Of a stretch of DNA of 64,000 bases, positions 1 through 8,260 are shown one piece after another. A program made the translations under genes and the position numbers. Within the stretch, counting starts at the first letter, position 1, and every line of letters starts with the position of its first letter. Source of the stretch: Bacteroidales bacterium (GTDB lineage Bacteria > Bacteroidota > Bacteroidia > Bacteroidales > UBA932); contig JAEEIJ010000002.1 of NCBI GenBank assembly GCA_016281315.1, positions 20,182 through 84,181 of the forward strand, written 5' to 3'. Below the pieces are notes generated by a model that saw only the letters and a list, made by a program, of their open reading frames with translations, was not told the origin of the DNA and ran no database searches.

Positions 1-1
1 G

Positions 2-1057
2 GGCGGATACATCGGCCCGCTGCTGAACCTGTTCGGAGTGGGCGGAATGAAGGCCGGGGCTTTTCACGAGATGCTGGAGGCCAACGGCATCAGCCTGGAT
101 GCGCACGTGGCGCTGAACGGGATGGACATCAGCGGCAGTGCACCGCCGGAAAGGCTGTCGCTCCTGCTGAAAGCCCTCATCGGCCTCTCCGTGAGCCGTT
201 CGCCGGATGCGGAGGCGTTGGATGCCTACCTGAAAAAGGCCTCGCTCGCCCCGCTTTCCCCGGAAGATGAAATACTCCGCAAACTCCATCCCGGCTATGT
301 TTATGCGCCCGTAAAGGGGGTAGTCAGCGAAAAGACCTTCAAGCGGGCAGAGAAGTTTTATGAAAACCGTCTGCCGCACCTGGCGGACGGGGTGCTCATC
401 CTGTCCGGAGACCTTTCCGTGGAAACCGTCAAGAAGCACCTGCTGCAGTATGTGGGGGCCCTCCCGCCCGACCACGTCTCCGTTCCCCGCCGTCCGGTAA
501 GCCTTCGAACGGTGAGCGGAACGCATACCGTCAAAGGCAGGGGTGCGGATCTGTATTTGCTCACCGACGCCGCCTATGCTTTCACGGCGGAGCATTTCTA
601 TACGGCCAGCCTGGCCGTGGATGCCCTGAATGACGCCCTGTCGCGCCGGCTGCGCCGCGAGGGCTATGAGGCGGAAGCCAGCCTGCAGGTGTGTTATCAG
701 CCGCAGGAGCGTTTCCGCATCCTCATCCACTGCCGTCCGCTCCCGAGGGAGGATGCCGATTGCCGGCCGGCCGAAAAAGTTTCCGTCGTATCGGCCGTGG
801 CCGCCGTGCTCCGCGCCGCTGCATCCGAACCGTTGGCCTCCGATGACCTCACCGCCCGTCAGAAGAAGCTGGAGGCCGGGGTAAAGGCCCGTCTCGCCAC
901 GCCCGAAGGCCAGGTGGGGGCCCTTCTGGAGCGTTATTCCGTCAACAAGGACATCACCACCGGGTATGCCTGGGCCATCGGCGCCGTCACCGCGGACGGG
1001 GTGCAGGAATTCCTGCGCCTCAGCGCAGAAGGCGGCCGCATCGAGTACTATGAGTAA
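2..1057 (+). CDS. M16-family zinc peptidase-like protein, C-terminal part (5' end outside window)
   Basis: The reading frame is already open at base 2 (GGYIGPLLNLFG...), so the gene begins upstream of the window; a GTG at 38 is internal. About 351 residues are visible. Composition and motifs (a run of alternating strands and helices, ATPEGQVGALLERYSVNKDITTGY-type region late in the protein, ending IEYYE) resemble the C-terminal non-catalytic half of insulinase/PqqL-type M16 peptidases, which closes over the substrate. The zinc-binding HxxEH motif would lie upstream and cannot be checked. The stop overlaps the next start by 8 bases, so the two genes are probably co-transcribed. The family call is a judgement from overall pattern, not from a catalytic motif. 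Confidence 0.55.
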   Translation, partial: GGYIGPLLNLFGVGGMKAGAFHEMLEANGISLDAHVALNGMDISGSAPPERLSLLLKALIGLSVSRSPDAEALDAYLKKASLAPLSPEDEILRKLHPGYVYAPVKGVVSEKTFKRAEKFYENRLPHLADGVLILSGDLSVETVKKHLLQYVGALPPDHVSVPRRPVSLRTVSGTHTVKGRGADLYLLTDAAYAFTAEHFYTASLAVDALNDALSRRLRREGYEAEASLQVCYQPQERFRILIHCRPLPREDADCRPAEKVSVVSAVAAVLRAAASEPLASDDLTARQKKLEAGVKARLATPEGQVGALLERYSVNKDITTGYAWAIGAVTADGVQEFLRLSAEGGRIEYYE

Positions 1058-1637
1058 GCGGGATTTCGGCACCATTGTGGAGATTGGCGACGTCCTGGTG
1101 AGCGAGGATGTCATCCTGGAGTATTTCGCCTGCGATTATCCCATTTGTAAAGGCCGATGCTGCATCGTCGGTGACAGCGGCGCCCCCCTCAAGGAAGAGG
1201 AACTGGAGGCATTGGAGCGGAATTATCCCGTCTACAGCCCCCTGATGCGGGAGGCCGGCCGGACTGCCGTAGCCGCCAAAGGATTTTTCGAGATCGACCG
1301 GGAAGGGGATATCGTAACGCCGCTGGTGGAGGGCAGCGAGGAATGTGCGTTCTGCCATTTCGAGGCCGACGGCAACTGCCTCTGCGCCATCGAGCGGATG
1401 GGCCTTCGCAAACCCGTCTCCTGCTCGCTGTACCCGGTGCGGGTGGTGGACCTGGGCGGCGGCCGCGTGGGGCTGAACCTCCACCGCTGGGACATCTGCC
1501 GGGAAGCCTATGAAAAAGGGCGCCGCGAAGGAATCCGGGTGTACGAATTCCTCCGCGGGCCGCTTACGGATGCTTTTGGGGCCGATTTCTACGAGGCACT
1601 CTCGGCCGCAGCCAAGATGCTCATTGCGGCCTCGTAA
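1050..1637 (+). CDS. DUF3109 family protein (Cys-rich)
   Basis: 195 residues from the ATG at 1050, chosen because MSKRDFGTIVEIGDVLVS matches the usual start of DUF3109 proteins and couples to the upstream stop (overlap 8 bases). The conserved cysteine motif YPICKGRCCIVGDSGAPL is near residue 30, and further cysteines (ECAFCHFEADGNCLCAIE and KPVSCSLYPVRV) follow, the pattern expected of a metal or iron-sulfur binding protein. Function is not known for the family. Its 3' end overlaps, tail to tail, the leftward DUF2007-like gene by 49 bases. Confidence 0.85.
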   Translation: MSKRDFGTIVEIGDVLVSEDVILEYFACDYPICKGRCCIVGDSGAPLKEEELEALERNYPVYSPLMREAGRTAVAAKGFFEIDREGDIVTPLVEGSEECAFCHFEADGNCLCAIERMGLRKPVSCSLYPVRVVDLGGGRVGLNLHRWDICREAYEKGRREGIRVYEFLRGPLTDAFGADFYEALSAAAKMLIAAS

Positions 1638-1813
1638 TCGCTTTCATTCACTTTCACCTCGATGGGCCGCGAATAGCCCAGGGAAGGATAGGAAGAGTCC
1701 GCGCCGAAAACGCCGGCGGGGATGCCGTTGTCGCCCAGCTTGGCAACACACAGGTCCGCCATCACCCTGTCCTGGAAGGTGGCGACCGTTTTGAATCCTT
1801 GGGAATCAGTCAT
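1589..1813 (-). CDS. small DUF2007-like protein
   Basis: 74 residues. The pattern (VATFQDRVMADLCVAKLGDNGIPAGVFG, then SRPIEVKVNESDYEAAMSIL) is that of the DUF2007 'putative signal transducing protein' domain: a short ferredoxin-like fold in which a sequence is read as 'span several levels of a protein chain'. It is the last gene of the leftward operon: its start overlaps the end of the upstream membrane protein gene by 8 bases. The last 49 bases are shared antisense with the DUF3109 gene, an unusually long convergent overlap. Role unknown. Confidence 0.65.
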   Translation of the reverse strand: MTDSQGFKTVATFQDRVMADLCVAKLGDNGIPAGVFGADSSYPSLGYSRPIEVKVNESDYEAAMSILAAAESAS

Positions 1814-2273
1814 ATCGGTTGATTTTATGGTCTATTGACATTGCTACGCGGGCGAGGTCCTTCATCGGCCCTTCGGCCCGGAATCCTTCCAGTTCCCGGG
1901 AGATCTCGATGCGGTCCTCCCAGAGGCGCGCCACCCGGGCGACGGTGCTGTTCAGCTTATACACCCGCGAGCCGTCCTCTTTCTCGGCCGCCTTGTGGTA
2001 GCCCCGCCCTTCCATCGCCTCCTCCACGAGGGGCCACAGTTCGGCCGGGTCTCCCGTGGTGCGGACCAGGCGTTTGCCGTAGCCGAAGAGGGGATAGACG
2101 GCGGCCATCGCGGCGAAGAGGCCCAGGATGTAGAAAATGCTGGTCCACCCCTTCCGGAAGGCCATTGCTATATCCTTTGGTATCATCCCGATGAGCATCA
2201 GCACGCCCACCAGCACGATGAAGATGAGGGTGAGCTGGATAAAGTATTTGAAGGATCTTCTCAGATGGTTCAT
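1806..2273 (-). CDS. two-segment membrane protein, unknown function
   Basis: 155 residues. Two hydrophobic segments are visible at about residues 13-30 (LTLIFIVLVGVLMLIGMIP) and 45-64 (SIFYILGLFAAMAAVYPLFG), followed by a soluble domain of about 85 residues containing a conserved-looking GDPAELWPLVEEAMEGRGY stretch. No family is recognised. It starts inside the end of hemW (4-base overlap) and overlaps the DUF2007-like gene, so it is translationally coupled in the same leftward operon. Confidence 0.6.
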   Translation of the reverse strand: MNHLRRSFKYFIQLTLIFIVLVGVLMLIGMIPKDIAMAFRKGWTSIFYILGLFAAMAAVYPLFGYGKRLVRTTGDPAELWPLVEEAMEGRGYHKAAEKEDGSRVYKLNSTVARVARLWEDRIEISRELEGFRAEGPMKDLARVAMSIDHKINRYD

Positions 2274-3349
2274 ATCAGCTGTCTAATGATTTCGTCGGAG
2301 GTGAAGAAATGGTCTTCGGGGATGCGGTAGCGGGGGCCGATTTTGACAAGCGCTCCGGCTTCCACCAGCGTTTCGATGCTGCCCCTCATCGCGTTTTCCT
2401 CCAGGAAAGCGGCGTCCACGCCGGCGGTGGTGCGGAGGCCCAGCATAAGGGTTTCCACCTTCTCGTCCTCTTCGCTCAGGGACTCCTCCGTGCGCTTGTA
2501 GCCGTCCAGTTTGTCTTCGTTCCAGCTGCGGGAGCAGCCGCTGAACGAGTGGGCCGAGGGTCCCAGCCCCACATAGGGCCTGCGCGCCCAGTAGCCGCCG
2601 TTGTGCACGGCCTCGAAGCCCGGGAGGGCAAAGTTGGAGATTTCGTAGTGGTTGTATCCGGCTGCGCCCAGTTTCCGGCACAGGAGGTCGTACTGCGCGC
2701 GGCATACTTCCTCGGAGGCTTCCTCGTACCGCCCGTCTTCCAGCATTCCGGTGAGGGGACTCTCTCCCTCCACCGTAAGCTGGTAGCAGGAAATGTGCTC
2801 GGGCTTCAGCGCCAGGGCTTCGTCGATGGTGCGCTCCCAGGTCTCCTCCGGCAGATTGCTCAGGCCGAAGATAAGGTCCAGGCTCAGGTTCCGGAACCCG
2901 GCTTCCCGCACCAGGCGCACGGCCTCGCGGGCCTTCTGAGCGTCGTGCCTTCTGCGCATCCAGCGGAGCAGTTCATCGTCGAAGGACTGCACGCCCAGGC
3001 TCAGGCGGTTCACGCCCAGCTGCCGAAGGCTTTCCAAATAGGGAAGCCCCTTTTGGACGACGTCGTCCGGATTCGCCTCCAGTGTAAATTCTTTATAGGG
3101 GCCCCCGTGCCCTACCTCCTCCAGGGTGAGGAGGATGCGGGTCAGGCACTCCAGCGGAAGCACCGACGGGGTGCCGCCGCCGAAATAAAGGGTATGGGGC
3201 TGCCCGTCCATCTCTGCCGCGCGGCGGCGGATTTCCCCGCACAGCGCATCCGTGTAGCGTTCCATAGGACCGTTGTTCTCCGGTACGGTGGAAAAGAAGT
3301 CGCAGTAGATGCAGCGGCTCAGACAGAAAGGGACGTGGATGTAGATCAT
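2270..3349 (-). CDS. hemW: HemW-type radical SAM protein (heme chaperone, formerly called coproporphyrinogen III oxidase-like)
   Basis: 359 residues. The ATG at 3349 is chosen because the protein then begins MIYIHVPFCLSRCIYCDFFS, the standard HemW start with the radical SAM CxxxCxxC cluster motif (Cys 9, 13, 16); longer in-frame starts run into the preceding gene. The GGGTPS motif for SAM binding follows near residue 57. HemW binds heme and is thought to insert it into cytochromes; the true HemN oxidase has an extra C-terminal region and extra cysteine absent here. The start lies one base after the preceding stop and its end overlaps the next gene, so it is the middle of a tight leftward operon. 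Confidence 0.88.
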   Translation of the reverse strand: MIYIHVPFCLSRCIYCDFFSTVPENNGPMERYTDALCGEIRRRAAEMDGQPHTLYFGGGTPSVLPLECLTRILLTLEEVGHGGPYKEFTLEANPDDVVQKGLPYLESLRQLGVNRLSLGVQSFDDELLRWMRRRHDAQKAREAVRLVREAGFRNLSLDLIFGLSNLPEETWERTIDEALALKPEHISCYQLTVEGESPLTGMLEDGRYEEASEEVCRAQYDLLCRKLGAAGYNHYEISNFALPGFEAVHNGGYWARRPYVGLGPSAHSFSGCSRSWNEDKLDGYKRTEESLSEEDEKVETLMLGLRTTAGVDAAFLEENAMRGSIETLVEAGALVKIGPRYRIPEDHFFTSDEIIRQLI

Positions 3350-3350
3350 A

Positions 3351-4262
3351 CTAGCGGAGGTAACATTCCGCGCGGCCCAGGAGGCTCTTCTCGGTGTACA
3401 CTTCCAGGCTGTAGGCACCCTTGAGGAACTCTCCGGTGTCCTTCACGTAGATGGAAAGGTCCACCTCTTCGCCTTCGTAGTCCACCTCGCGGGAAGCCGT
3501 GGCCTGGAGGGCCGCTCCGCCGCTGGTGAAACTCACCGACTCGTCGTTCATCAGCAGGATCCCCTCCGGGTCCTTCACCCGCACATAAACGCGCACGGGA
3601 CCTCTGTCGGCCAGGGAATTCTCCACCAGCGAGAGGGAGGCCACCAGATAGCGCACGCGGCTGTGGCGGTCGCTCACCTTGTTGCTGCTGTTGTAGCCGT
3701 TCAGGGCGATGGCGCGGGCGCGGAGCACCTTGCCGGCGCTCACCTGTTCGGAGAGACCGGCCACCTGGGCGGTGAGTTCTTCGTTGGCGCGGCGGCTTTC
3801 CGCGGCTTCGCGGCGGGCCGCGGCGGCATCGGCCGTCAGGCGTTTGTTCAGGGTATTCAGCGAGTCAATCTGCACGATATAACCCTTCATAATGCTGCGC
3901 AGGGTGCCCAGTTCCTTTTCATACTGGCGGATTTTGGCGCGGTTGGTGGCTTCCGTCTGGTTCAGCTTTTCGATGAGCTGCGCCACCTGTTCGCGGGAGG
4001 TGTCCAGCTGGTGATTGATGGATTCATAGTCCGAGCTCAGGTCCTGGAAGTCGTTCTGGAGGGCCACCATCTGCTGGGCCAGTTCCGTCTTTTCACTTTC
4101 CAGTTCGCTCACCAGCGAGTTCCGCTGATACAGCATATAACCCAGCACGCCGGCCAGGACCAGGGCGATGACCGCCAGGATGGTCATAACGCTGCGGGGA
4201 CCTTTTTTCTCTTTTCTTTCACGCTCTTCGCGTTCGATTCTTTCGAGCGGATCTTCAGTCAT
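3351..4262 (-). CDS. membrane-anchored coiled-coil protein, unknown function
   Basis: 303 residues. A charged N-terminus (RIEREERERKEKKG) is followed by one membrane segment at about 26-46, then a long coiled coil (about 47-175, heptads rich in Leu, Glu, Gln and Lys), and a C-terminal beta-rich domain (about 180-303) ending RAECYLR. The layout suggests an inner-membrane anchored protein with the coil and beta domain in the periplasm. No named family recognised. First gene of the leftward hemW operon, with its own promoter at 4286-4293. Confidence 0.7.
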   Translation of the reverse strand: MTEDPLERIEREERERKEKKGPRSVMTILAVIALVLAGVLGYMLYQRNSLVSELESEKTELAQQMVALQNDFQDLSSDYESINHQLDTSREQVAQLIEKLNQTEATNRAKIRQYEKELGTLRSIMKGYIVQIDSLNTLNKRLTADAAAARREAAESRRANEELTAQVAGLSEQVSAGKVLRARAIALNGYNSSNKVSDRHSRVRYLVASLSLVENSLADRGPVRVYVRVKDPEGILLMNDESVSFTSGGAALQATASREVDYEGEEVDLSIYVKDTGEFLKGAYSLEVYTEKSLLGRAECYLR

Positions 4263-4285
4263 TTTCGATGTGTTTTAAAATCATA

Positions 4286-4293
4286 CAAATATA
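4286..4293 (-). promoter_or_regulatory. Bacteroidota -7 box (TATATTTG) for the leftward hemW operon
   Basis: The reverse strand reads TATATTTG, a perfect TAnnTTTG -7 element, 24 bases before the coiled-coil gene start at 4262. It lies 2 bases from the rightward -7 box, so the two promoters are back to back. Confidence 0.6.
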
Positions 4294-4295
4294 GT

Positions 4296-4303
4296 TAACT
4301 TTG
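4296..4303 (+). promoter_or_regulatory. Bacteroidota -7 box (TAACTTTG) for the aminopeptidase P gene
   Basis: TAACTTTG fits TAnnTTTG and lies 15 bases before the ATG at 4319. No clear TTTG -33 box was seen at the expected distance; the equivalent upstream position is occupied by the opposing gene's leader. Confidence 0.5.
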
Positions 4304-4318
4304 TGCAAATATCGTACT

Positions 4319-6115
4319 ATGGCAACAATCTTTGGGGAACGGGTAGAGGCCCTGCGCGGCCTTATGCGGGAAAACGGATGGGACATCGTGGTCCTCACCG
4401 GGAGCGATCCGCACGGGAGCGAGTATCCCGCCGCGCGCTGGAAACAGGTGGAATGGCTTTCGGGGTTCACCGGAGAGGCCGGGGACATCGTGGTGACGAT
4501 GGACCACGCCGGCCTCTGGACGGATACCCGTTACTTCATCCAGGCGCGCCGGCAGCTCTCCGGAAGCGGCATCGAGCTGCACAAGCTGCGCGTTCCGGAC
4601 CAGGTCCCCATCCCCGAGTGGCTCGCTTCGCTGGGGCTGGACGAGCCGGTCATCGCCGTCGACGGGCTGTGCCAGAGCGTTTCCGCGGTTTCCGCATTGC
4701 AGGCGGCGGTTCCATCGGCCCGCATCGTGTCGGTGCCGGATTTGCTCTCGGCCCTCTGGACGGAGCGTCCCGCCGTCTCTTCCACGCCTGTCATCACCCT
4801 GGGCGAGGACCTCGTGGGGGAGAGCCGCTCGGGGAAAATCCACCGGCTGCGCAAATGGCTGGTTCTGCAGGGGGCCGATGCCGTCTTCCTGAGCGCACTG
4901 GACCAGATAGCCTGGGTGCTCAACGTGCGCGGCAGCGACGTGGCCTACAACCCCGTGGTCATCTCCTACCTGCTGGTGACGCTGGAGGATGTTTCCTGGT
5001 TCGTCAGGAAGGATGCGTACGCCGACCTGGATTCGGAGACGGCGGACAGCTTTTCCGAACTGCAGGCCGACGGCGTTGTAATCCGCGATTACGATGAGGC
5101 GGAGTTCGCCCTGGGTGCCTTGACGGATGAGGGCGTAGACCGCATCTGTCTGGATCTCTCGTCCTTGAATTATGCCTTGCAGGAGGCGGTGGATCCCGCG
5201 GTGGAGGCCCTTCCGGTTTCTTCTCCGGTTCCCCTGTGGAAGGCGGTGAAGAACACTGCGGAAGTGGACGGGATGCGGGAAGCGCACCTGGAAGACGGCC
5301 TGGTGATGGAACAGTTCCTTTACTGGCTGTCGCGCAGCGCCGGCCGCGTGAACGAGTGGGAAGCGGCCTGCGAGCTGGGCCGTCTGCGCTCGGCCGTTTC
5401 CGGCTACCGCGGGGACAGCTTTGAGACCATATCGGCCTACGGGCCTTCCGCGGCCCTGCCGCATTACAGTACGCCTGTGTCCGGGTCTTCTCTCCTGGAA
5501 GCGCGCGGGCTCTATCTGGTGGATTCCGGCGGGCAGTACCTCTTCGGGACCACGGACATCACGCGCACCGTCCCGCTGGGCCCCTGCACGGCCCTGGAAC
5601 GGGAGGATTATACGCTGGTGCTGAAAGGGCACATCGACCTCGCGATGGCCGTATTCCCGCGTGGAACGGCCGGCTGCCAGATCGACGCCCTGGCCAGGGA
5701 GCCGCTCTGGCGCGCCAAGCGCAACTTCGGCCACGGTACCGGTCACGGCGTGGGCTTCTATTTGAATGTGCACGAAGGACCGCAGGATCTGCGGCAGAAT
5801 TTCAACGCCACGGCTTTGGAACCCGGGATGATTCTCTCCGACGAACCCGGCCTCTACCGCGAAGGAATGCACGGCGTGCGCCACGAAAACCTCGTCCTGG
5901 TGCGCCCGGTGGGGGACAGCGAGTTCGGCTCCTTCCTGGGATTCGAAACCCTTACGCTGTGCCACTTCGATACGTCCTGCCTGGAGGTTTCGCTCCTGAC
6001 CCCCGACGAGCGCGACTGGCTCAACGCCTACAATCAGCACGTTTTCGACGTTTTGTCGCCCCGCCTTCCCGCCGACGTCACCGCCTGGCTGCTCGACGTC
6101 ACAAGGCCGGTCTAG
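4319..6115 (+). CDS. aminopeptidase P family (M24B) Xaa-Pro aminopeptidase
   Basis: 598 residues, the length of the large three-domain aminopeptidase P form. Start ATG at 4319 gives MATIFGERVEALRGLMREN, as in the family; an upstream in-frame start would fall inside the promoter. Two creatinase-like N-terminal domains (about 1-300) precede the pita-bread catalytic domain, where all five metal ligands can be placed: Asp in YLVDSGGQYLFGTTDITR (two), His in GHGTGHGVGFYLNVHEGP, Glu in MILSDEPGLY and Glu in GVRHENLVLV. It removes N-terminal residues preceding proline, probably in the cytoplasm as no signal peptide is present. Divergent from the hemW operon. Confidence 0.9.
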   Translation: MATIFGERVEALRGLMRENGWDIVVLTGSDPHGSEYPAARWKQVEWLSGFTGEAGDIVVTMDHAGLWTDTRYFIQARRQLSGSGIELHKLRVPDQVPIPEWLASLGLDEPVIAVDGLCQSVSAVSALQAAVPSARIVSVPDLLSALWTERPAVSSTPVITLGEDLVGESRSGKIHRLRKWLVLQGADAVFLSALDQIAWVLNVRGSDVAYNPVVISYLLVTLEDVSWFVRKDAYADLDSETADSFSELQADGVVIRDYDEAEFALGALTDEGVDRICLDLSSLNYALQEAVDPAVEALPVSSPVPLWKAVKNTAEVDGMREAHLEDGLVMEQFLYWLSRSAGRVNEWEAACELGRLRSAVSGYRGDSFETISAYGPSAALPHYSTPVSGSSLLEARGLYLVDSGGQYLFGTTDITRTVPLGPCTALEREDYTLVLKGHIDLAMAVFPRGTAGCQIDALAREPLWRAKRNFGHGTGHGVGFYLNVHEGPQDLRQNFNATALEPGMILSDEPGLYREGMHGVRHENLVLVRPVGDSEFGSFLGFETLTLCHFDTSCLEVSLLTPDERDWLNAYNQHVFDVLSPRLPADVTAWLLDVTRPV

Positions 6116-6132
6116 AAATAAAAAACAACGTT

Positions 6133-6510
6133 ATGAAACATACTTTTGTTATAGTAGGCATCCTTGCACTGACCGTTCTTTCCTGCTCGAATGTGGGTGA
6201 GGGCGGGTGGCCGCCCATCAAACTTGATAAATACGAAGTGTCATTTGGAGCAGAAGGAGGGGAGGATATGATCTCTGCGTCCAATTATCCGGAGATCCTC
6301 GTTTCCGATTTGATGAATATGGCTAACGGAGAACACGGTCTCCAGACCGAATACGGAAAAACGGCCTCATTGGATGGGGTTGAGTTGGAAACGGAGGGCA
6401 ATCGAATGACAATCCGTGTGTCTGCTTCGGAAGAATCCCACACCTGGAAGATTGTTCTGTGGCATTATGATGCCATCAGTCAACCGATTTACGTGTATCA
6501 GAACCATTAA
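6133..6510 (+). CDS. small lipoprotein, BACON-like
   Basis: 125 residues from the ATG at 6133. A signal peptide with lipobox is clear (LALTVLSCSN, lipidated Cys about residue 18). The remainder is one beta-sandwich-sized domain; LDKYEVSFGAEGGEDMISASN resembles the start of BACON domains (V-F-aeGG). Follows aminopeptidase P by 17 bases. The gene looks more AT-rich than its neighbours and is followed by a hairpin and the transposase gene, so it lies at the edge of a possible insertion. Confidence 0.65.
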   Translation: MKHTFVIVGILALTVLSCSNVGEGGWPPIKLDKYEVSFGAEGGEDMISASNYPEILVSDLMNMANGEHGLQTEYGKTASLDGVELETEGNRMTIRVSASEESHTWKIVLWHYDAISQPIYVYQNH

Positions 6511-6569
6511 CCGTCCCTCCGGTGCGCCCTGGGCTGTTTTTGTTAACCAATTGATTTCGAGTGTTTTAT

Positions 6570-6607
6570 AAAAATTCCCCCCGTCAGATTGACAGGGAGG
6601 AGTTTTT
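6570..6607. terminator. bidirectional hairpin terminator left of the transposase
   Basis: Imperfect stem 6575-6601 (CCCCCCGTCA paired with TGACAGGGAGG, loop GAT) with T-runs on both sides: TTTTT on the + strand after 6602 and TTTTT on the - strand before 6575. It can stop the leftward transposase transcript and the rightward lipoprotein transcript. It shares the core CTCCTCCC/GGGAGGAG with the larger palindrome at 7638-7751 on the other side of the transposase. Confidence 0.6.
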
Positions 6608-6630
6608 GTTTATCGCTCTTTATCAATGTT

Positions 6631-7581
6631 TTAACAAAAACACATCTCTATCGGAAGATGCAGATATCGTCCTATCTGCCGTGACTTGGCGCCCGTATGT
6701 TTTCGAAGGATGGCGAATAGTTCCCGTTTGCGTTCAACTGACAAGGGGAGGAACTCGTGAATATCCAGATAACCGCACACAGTCATTAAGACCCGTGTCA
6801 TTTGTGCGTACGGCCTGTCGTCTTTTCCCAGGAAGATCTCGTTTAAATCGTGTTCACTGCCGATATTGGACGATATGGCGCGCAACATATCCGGGTAAGT
6901 GTCGAAGAAGCGGATAGCTGCCGGATAGTCAATGACATTATAGGTGGAGATAATATAGTCCGTCAGTTGTTCCGTCTCCTCCCGAGTAAGTCCCTTGTTC
7001 AGGTTTCTCAGCAGGGTGTAATTCATCGGCCGACCGGCTTTATACTGCGACTTAACAACACGAACAGCCATTCTAAGTGCTTTCGAGGATCGCCGGATAA
7101 CAATGGGCTTGGAGAAAGGATGCGGACTTATCGCATATAACAGGTAACTCCACCGATATTGTTCCGCCTGTTCCACAAGTTGTTTTTCCGGCGGATTGTT
7201 TGCAATATAGATGAGCGTGGAGCGCGCAGCTTTTGATCCGTTTTTTGGCGCACTGCCAAATGGCGATTCAAAGACGGGGCCGCTCGTTCCGCAATATGTA
7301 TTGTACATTTTCGCGAAACGAGCGTTCAGCTCCCGTTTGAAACGAACCAAATCCTGTTGACGCTGCGCCACCACCGCATCGTGGATATGATCCGGCATTT
7401 GGCAGAGGGATAACACCTGGATTCCATACTTGCGGGCCAGGGTGCAATACAGTGTAAAGAAGACCAAATGGTCGCTGCGGCTGTAAAACAGGACTCCGCA
7501 GTCCACTGTTCGCTGATAACAGTGGTTTAAAATGTTGTTTAAAAAACGTCTTGGCATAGTAAAGCTATGGCCGACGTTCAT
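6631..7581 (-). CDS. REP-associated tyrosine (Y1/HUH) transposase, RAYT-like
   Basis: 316 residues (308 if started at the second Met, 7557). The HUH motif of Y1 transposases is present in SLCQMPDHIHDAVVA (His-Ile-His near residue 65), and the expected single catalytic tyrosine lies in the helix FKRELNARFAKMYNTYCG (near 93), followed by the usual GPVFESPFG stretch. The family cuts and joins single-stranded DNA at hairpins; stand-alone members (RAYTs) work on REP palindromes. The C-terminal half (about 165-316) is longer than in minimal IS200 TnpA. The gene is flanked by palindromes at 6570-6607 and 7638-7751. No TnpB/IscB partner is present. It is intact, with no frameshift. Confidence 0.75.
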   Translation of the reverse strand: MNVGHSFTMPRRFLNNILNHCYQRTVDCGVLFYSRSDHLVFFTLYCTLARKYGIQVLSLCQMPDHIHDAVVAQRQQDLVRFKRELNARFAKMYNTYCGTSGPVFESPFGSAPKNGSKAARSTLIYIANNPPEKQLVEQAEQYRWSYLLYAISPHPFSKPIVIRRSSKALRMAVRVVKSQYKAGRPMNYTLLRNLNKGLTREETEQLTDYIISTYNVIDYPAAIRFFDTYPDMLRAISSNIGSEHDLNEIFLGKDDRPYAQMTRVLMTVCGYLDIHEFLPLSVERKRELFAILRKHTGAKSRQIGRYLHLPIEMCFC

Positions 7582-7637
7582 CCTGCAACAAAGGTCGGAA
7601 GCTTTCCTGATATAAGCAAGCGTAAACGTTTATTTTT

Positions 7638-7751
7638 GGCCGTTTTTAGTAAGGCGCTGATAATTAAATAAATATAGATTCTCCTCCCCGCAATTCACTA
7701 GGGAGGAGAATCTATAAAGCACTATCAGTCAGGCAATTAACGAAAACGGCC
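7638..7751. repeat. long imperfect palindrome beside the transposase (51-base arms)
   Basis: Left arm 7638-7688 and right arm 7701-7751 are imperfect reverse complements around a 12-base centre. The inner 16 bases pair perfectly (TATAGATTCTCCTCCC with its complement), and the outer ends match again (GGCCGTTTT / AAAACGGCC). It can act as a terminator for the leftward DUF4252 operon ending at 7778, since the - strand continues with T-rich sequence, but its size exceeds a normal terminator. Given the neighbouring HUH transposase it may be an element end or REP-like target. Confidence 0.7.
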
Positions 7752-7777
7752 TTGAGCCGAAGTCTGTTGCCAGTGGT

Positions 7778-8260
7778 CTATTTCGCCGCTTCGGCCAGGA
7801 TATTCTCCAGCTTGTCGCGGTCCATGCGGCCGTCTACGCCTAAAAAGGTGACTTCGTTCCCGTCGCGGGTGAGCATGACCAGCGACATCACTTCGTTCCC
7901 GCTGCCGGCGCTGTAGATGCGCGTGGCCTCGCCCCCTTCCTTGGCTTCCATGATGAGTTCATACTTCCCCTTGTCCACCAGACGGGTGACTTCCGAGTAG
8001 AGTTTTTCGCTCACCTTGCCGTCCTCGCAGGAGATGAGGTAGAACCCGGTCATGGTGCGGATGATGGGAGCCAGGTCCACGGACTCGTCTTCCACTTCGA
8101 ATTCCGGCAGCCGGCCGATGATCCGGAACATGGACGGGGAAACATACACGGCGCTCACTTCCGGAAGGTCGGAGTACTTCTGGTAGAGTTCCTTGCCGCT
8201 CTGGGCAAAGGCGGTGACGGTGACGAGAAGGGCCGTCAGGAGTATATATAATCTTTTCAT
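7778..8260 (-). CDS. DUF4252 domain protein with signal peptide
   Basis: 160 residues from the ATG at 8260 (TGA of the previous gene overlaps it). The signal peptide ends at TVTAFAQSG. The mature part matches DUF4252: a SMFRIIG core, PIIRTMTGFYLISCED, and a late VMLTRDGNEVTFLGVDG strand. Function of the family is unknown; it typically travels with an ECF sigma factor in Bacteroidota, as here. Last gene of the sigma operon. Confidence 0.8.
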   Translation of the reverse strand: MKRLYILLTALLVTVTAFAQSGKELYQKYSDLPEVSAVYVSPSMFRIIGRLPEFEVEDESVDLAPIIRTMTGFYLISCEDGKVSEKLYSEVTRLVDKGKYELIMEAKEGGEATRIYSAGSGNEVMSLVMLTRDGNEVTFLGVDGRMDRDKLENILAEAAK

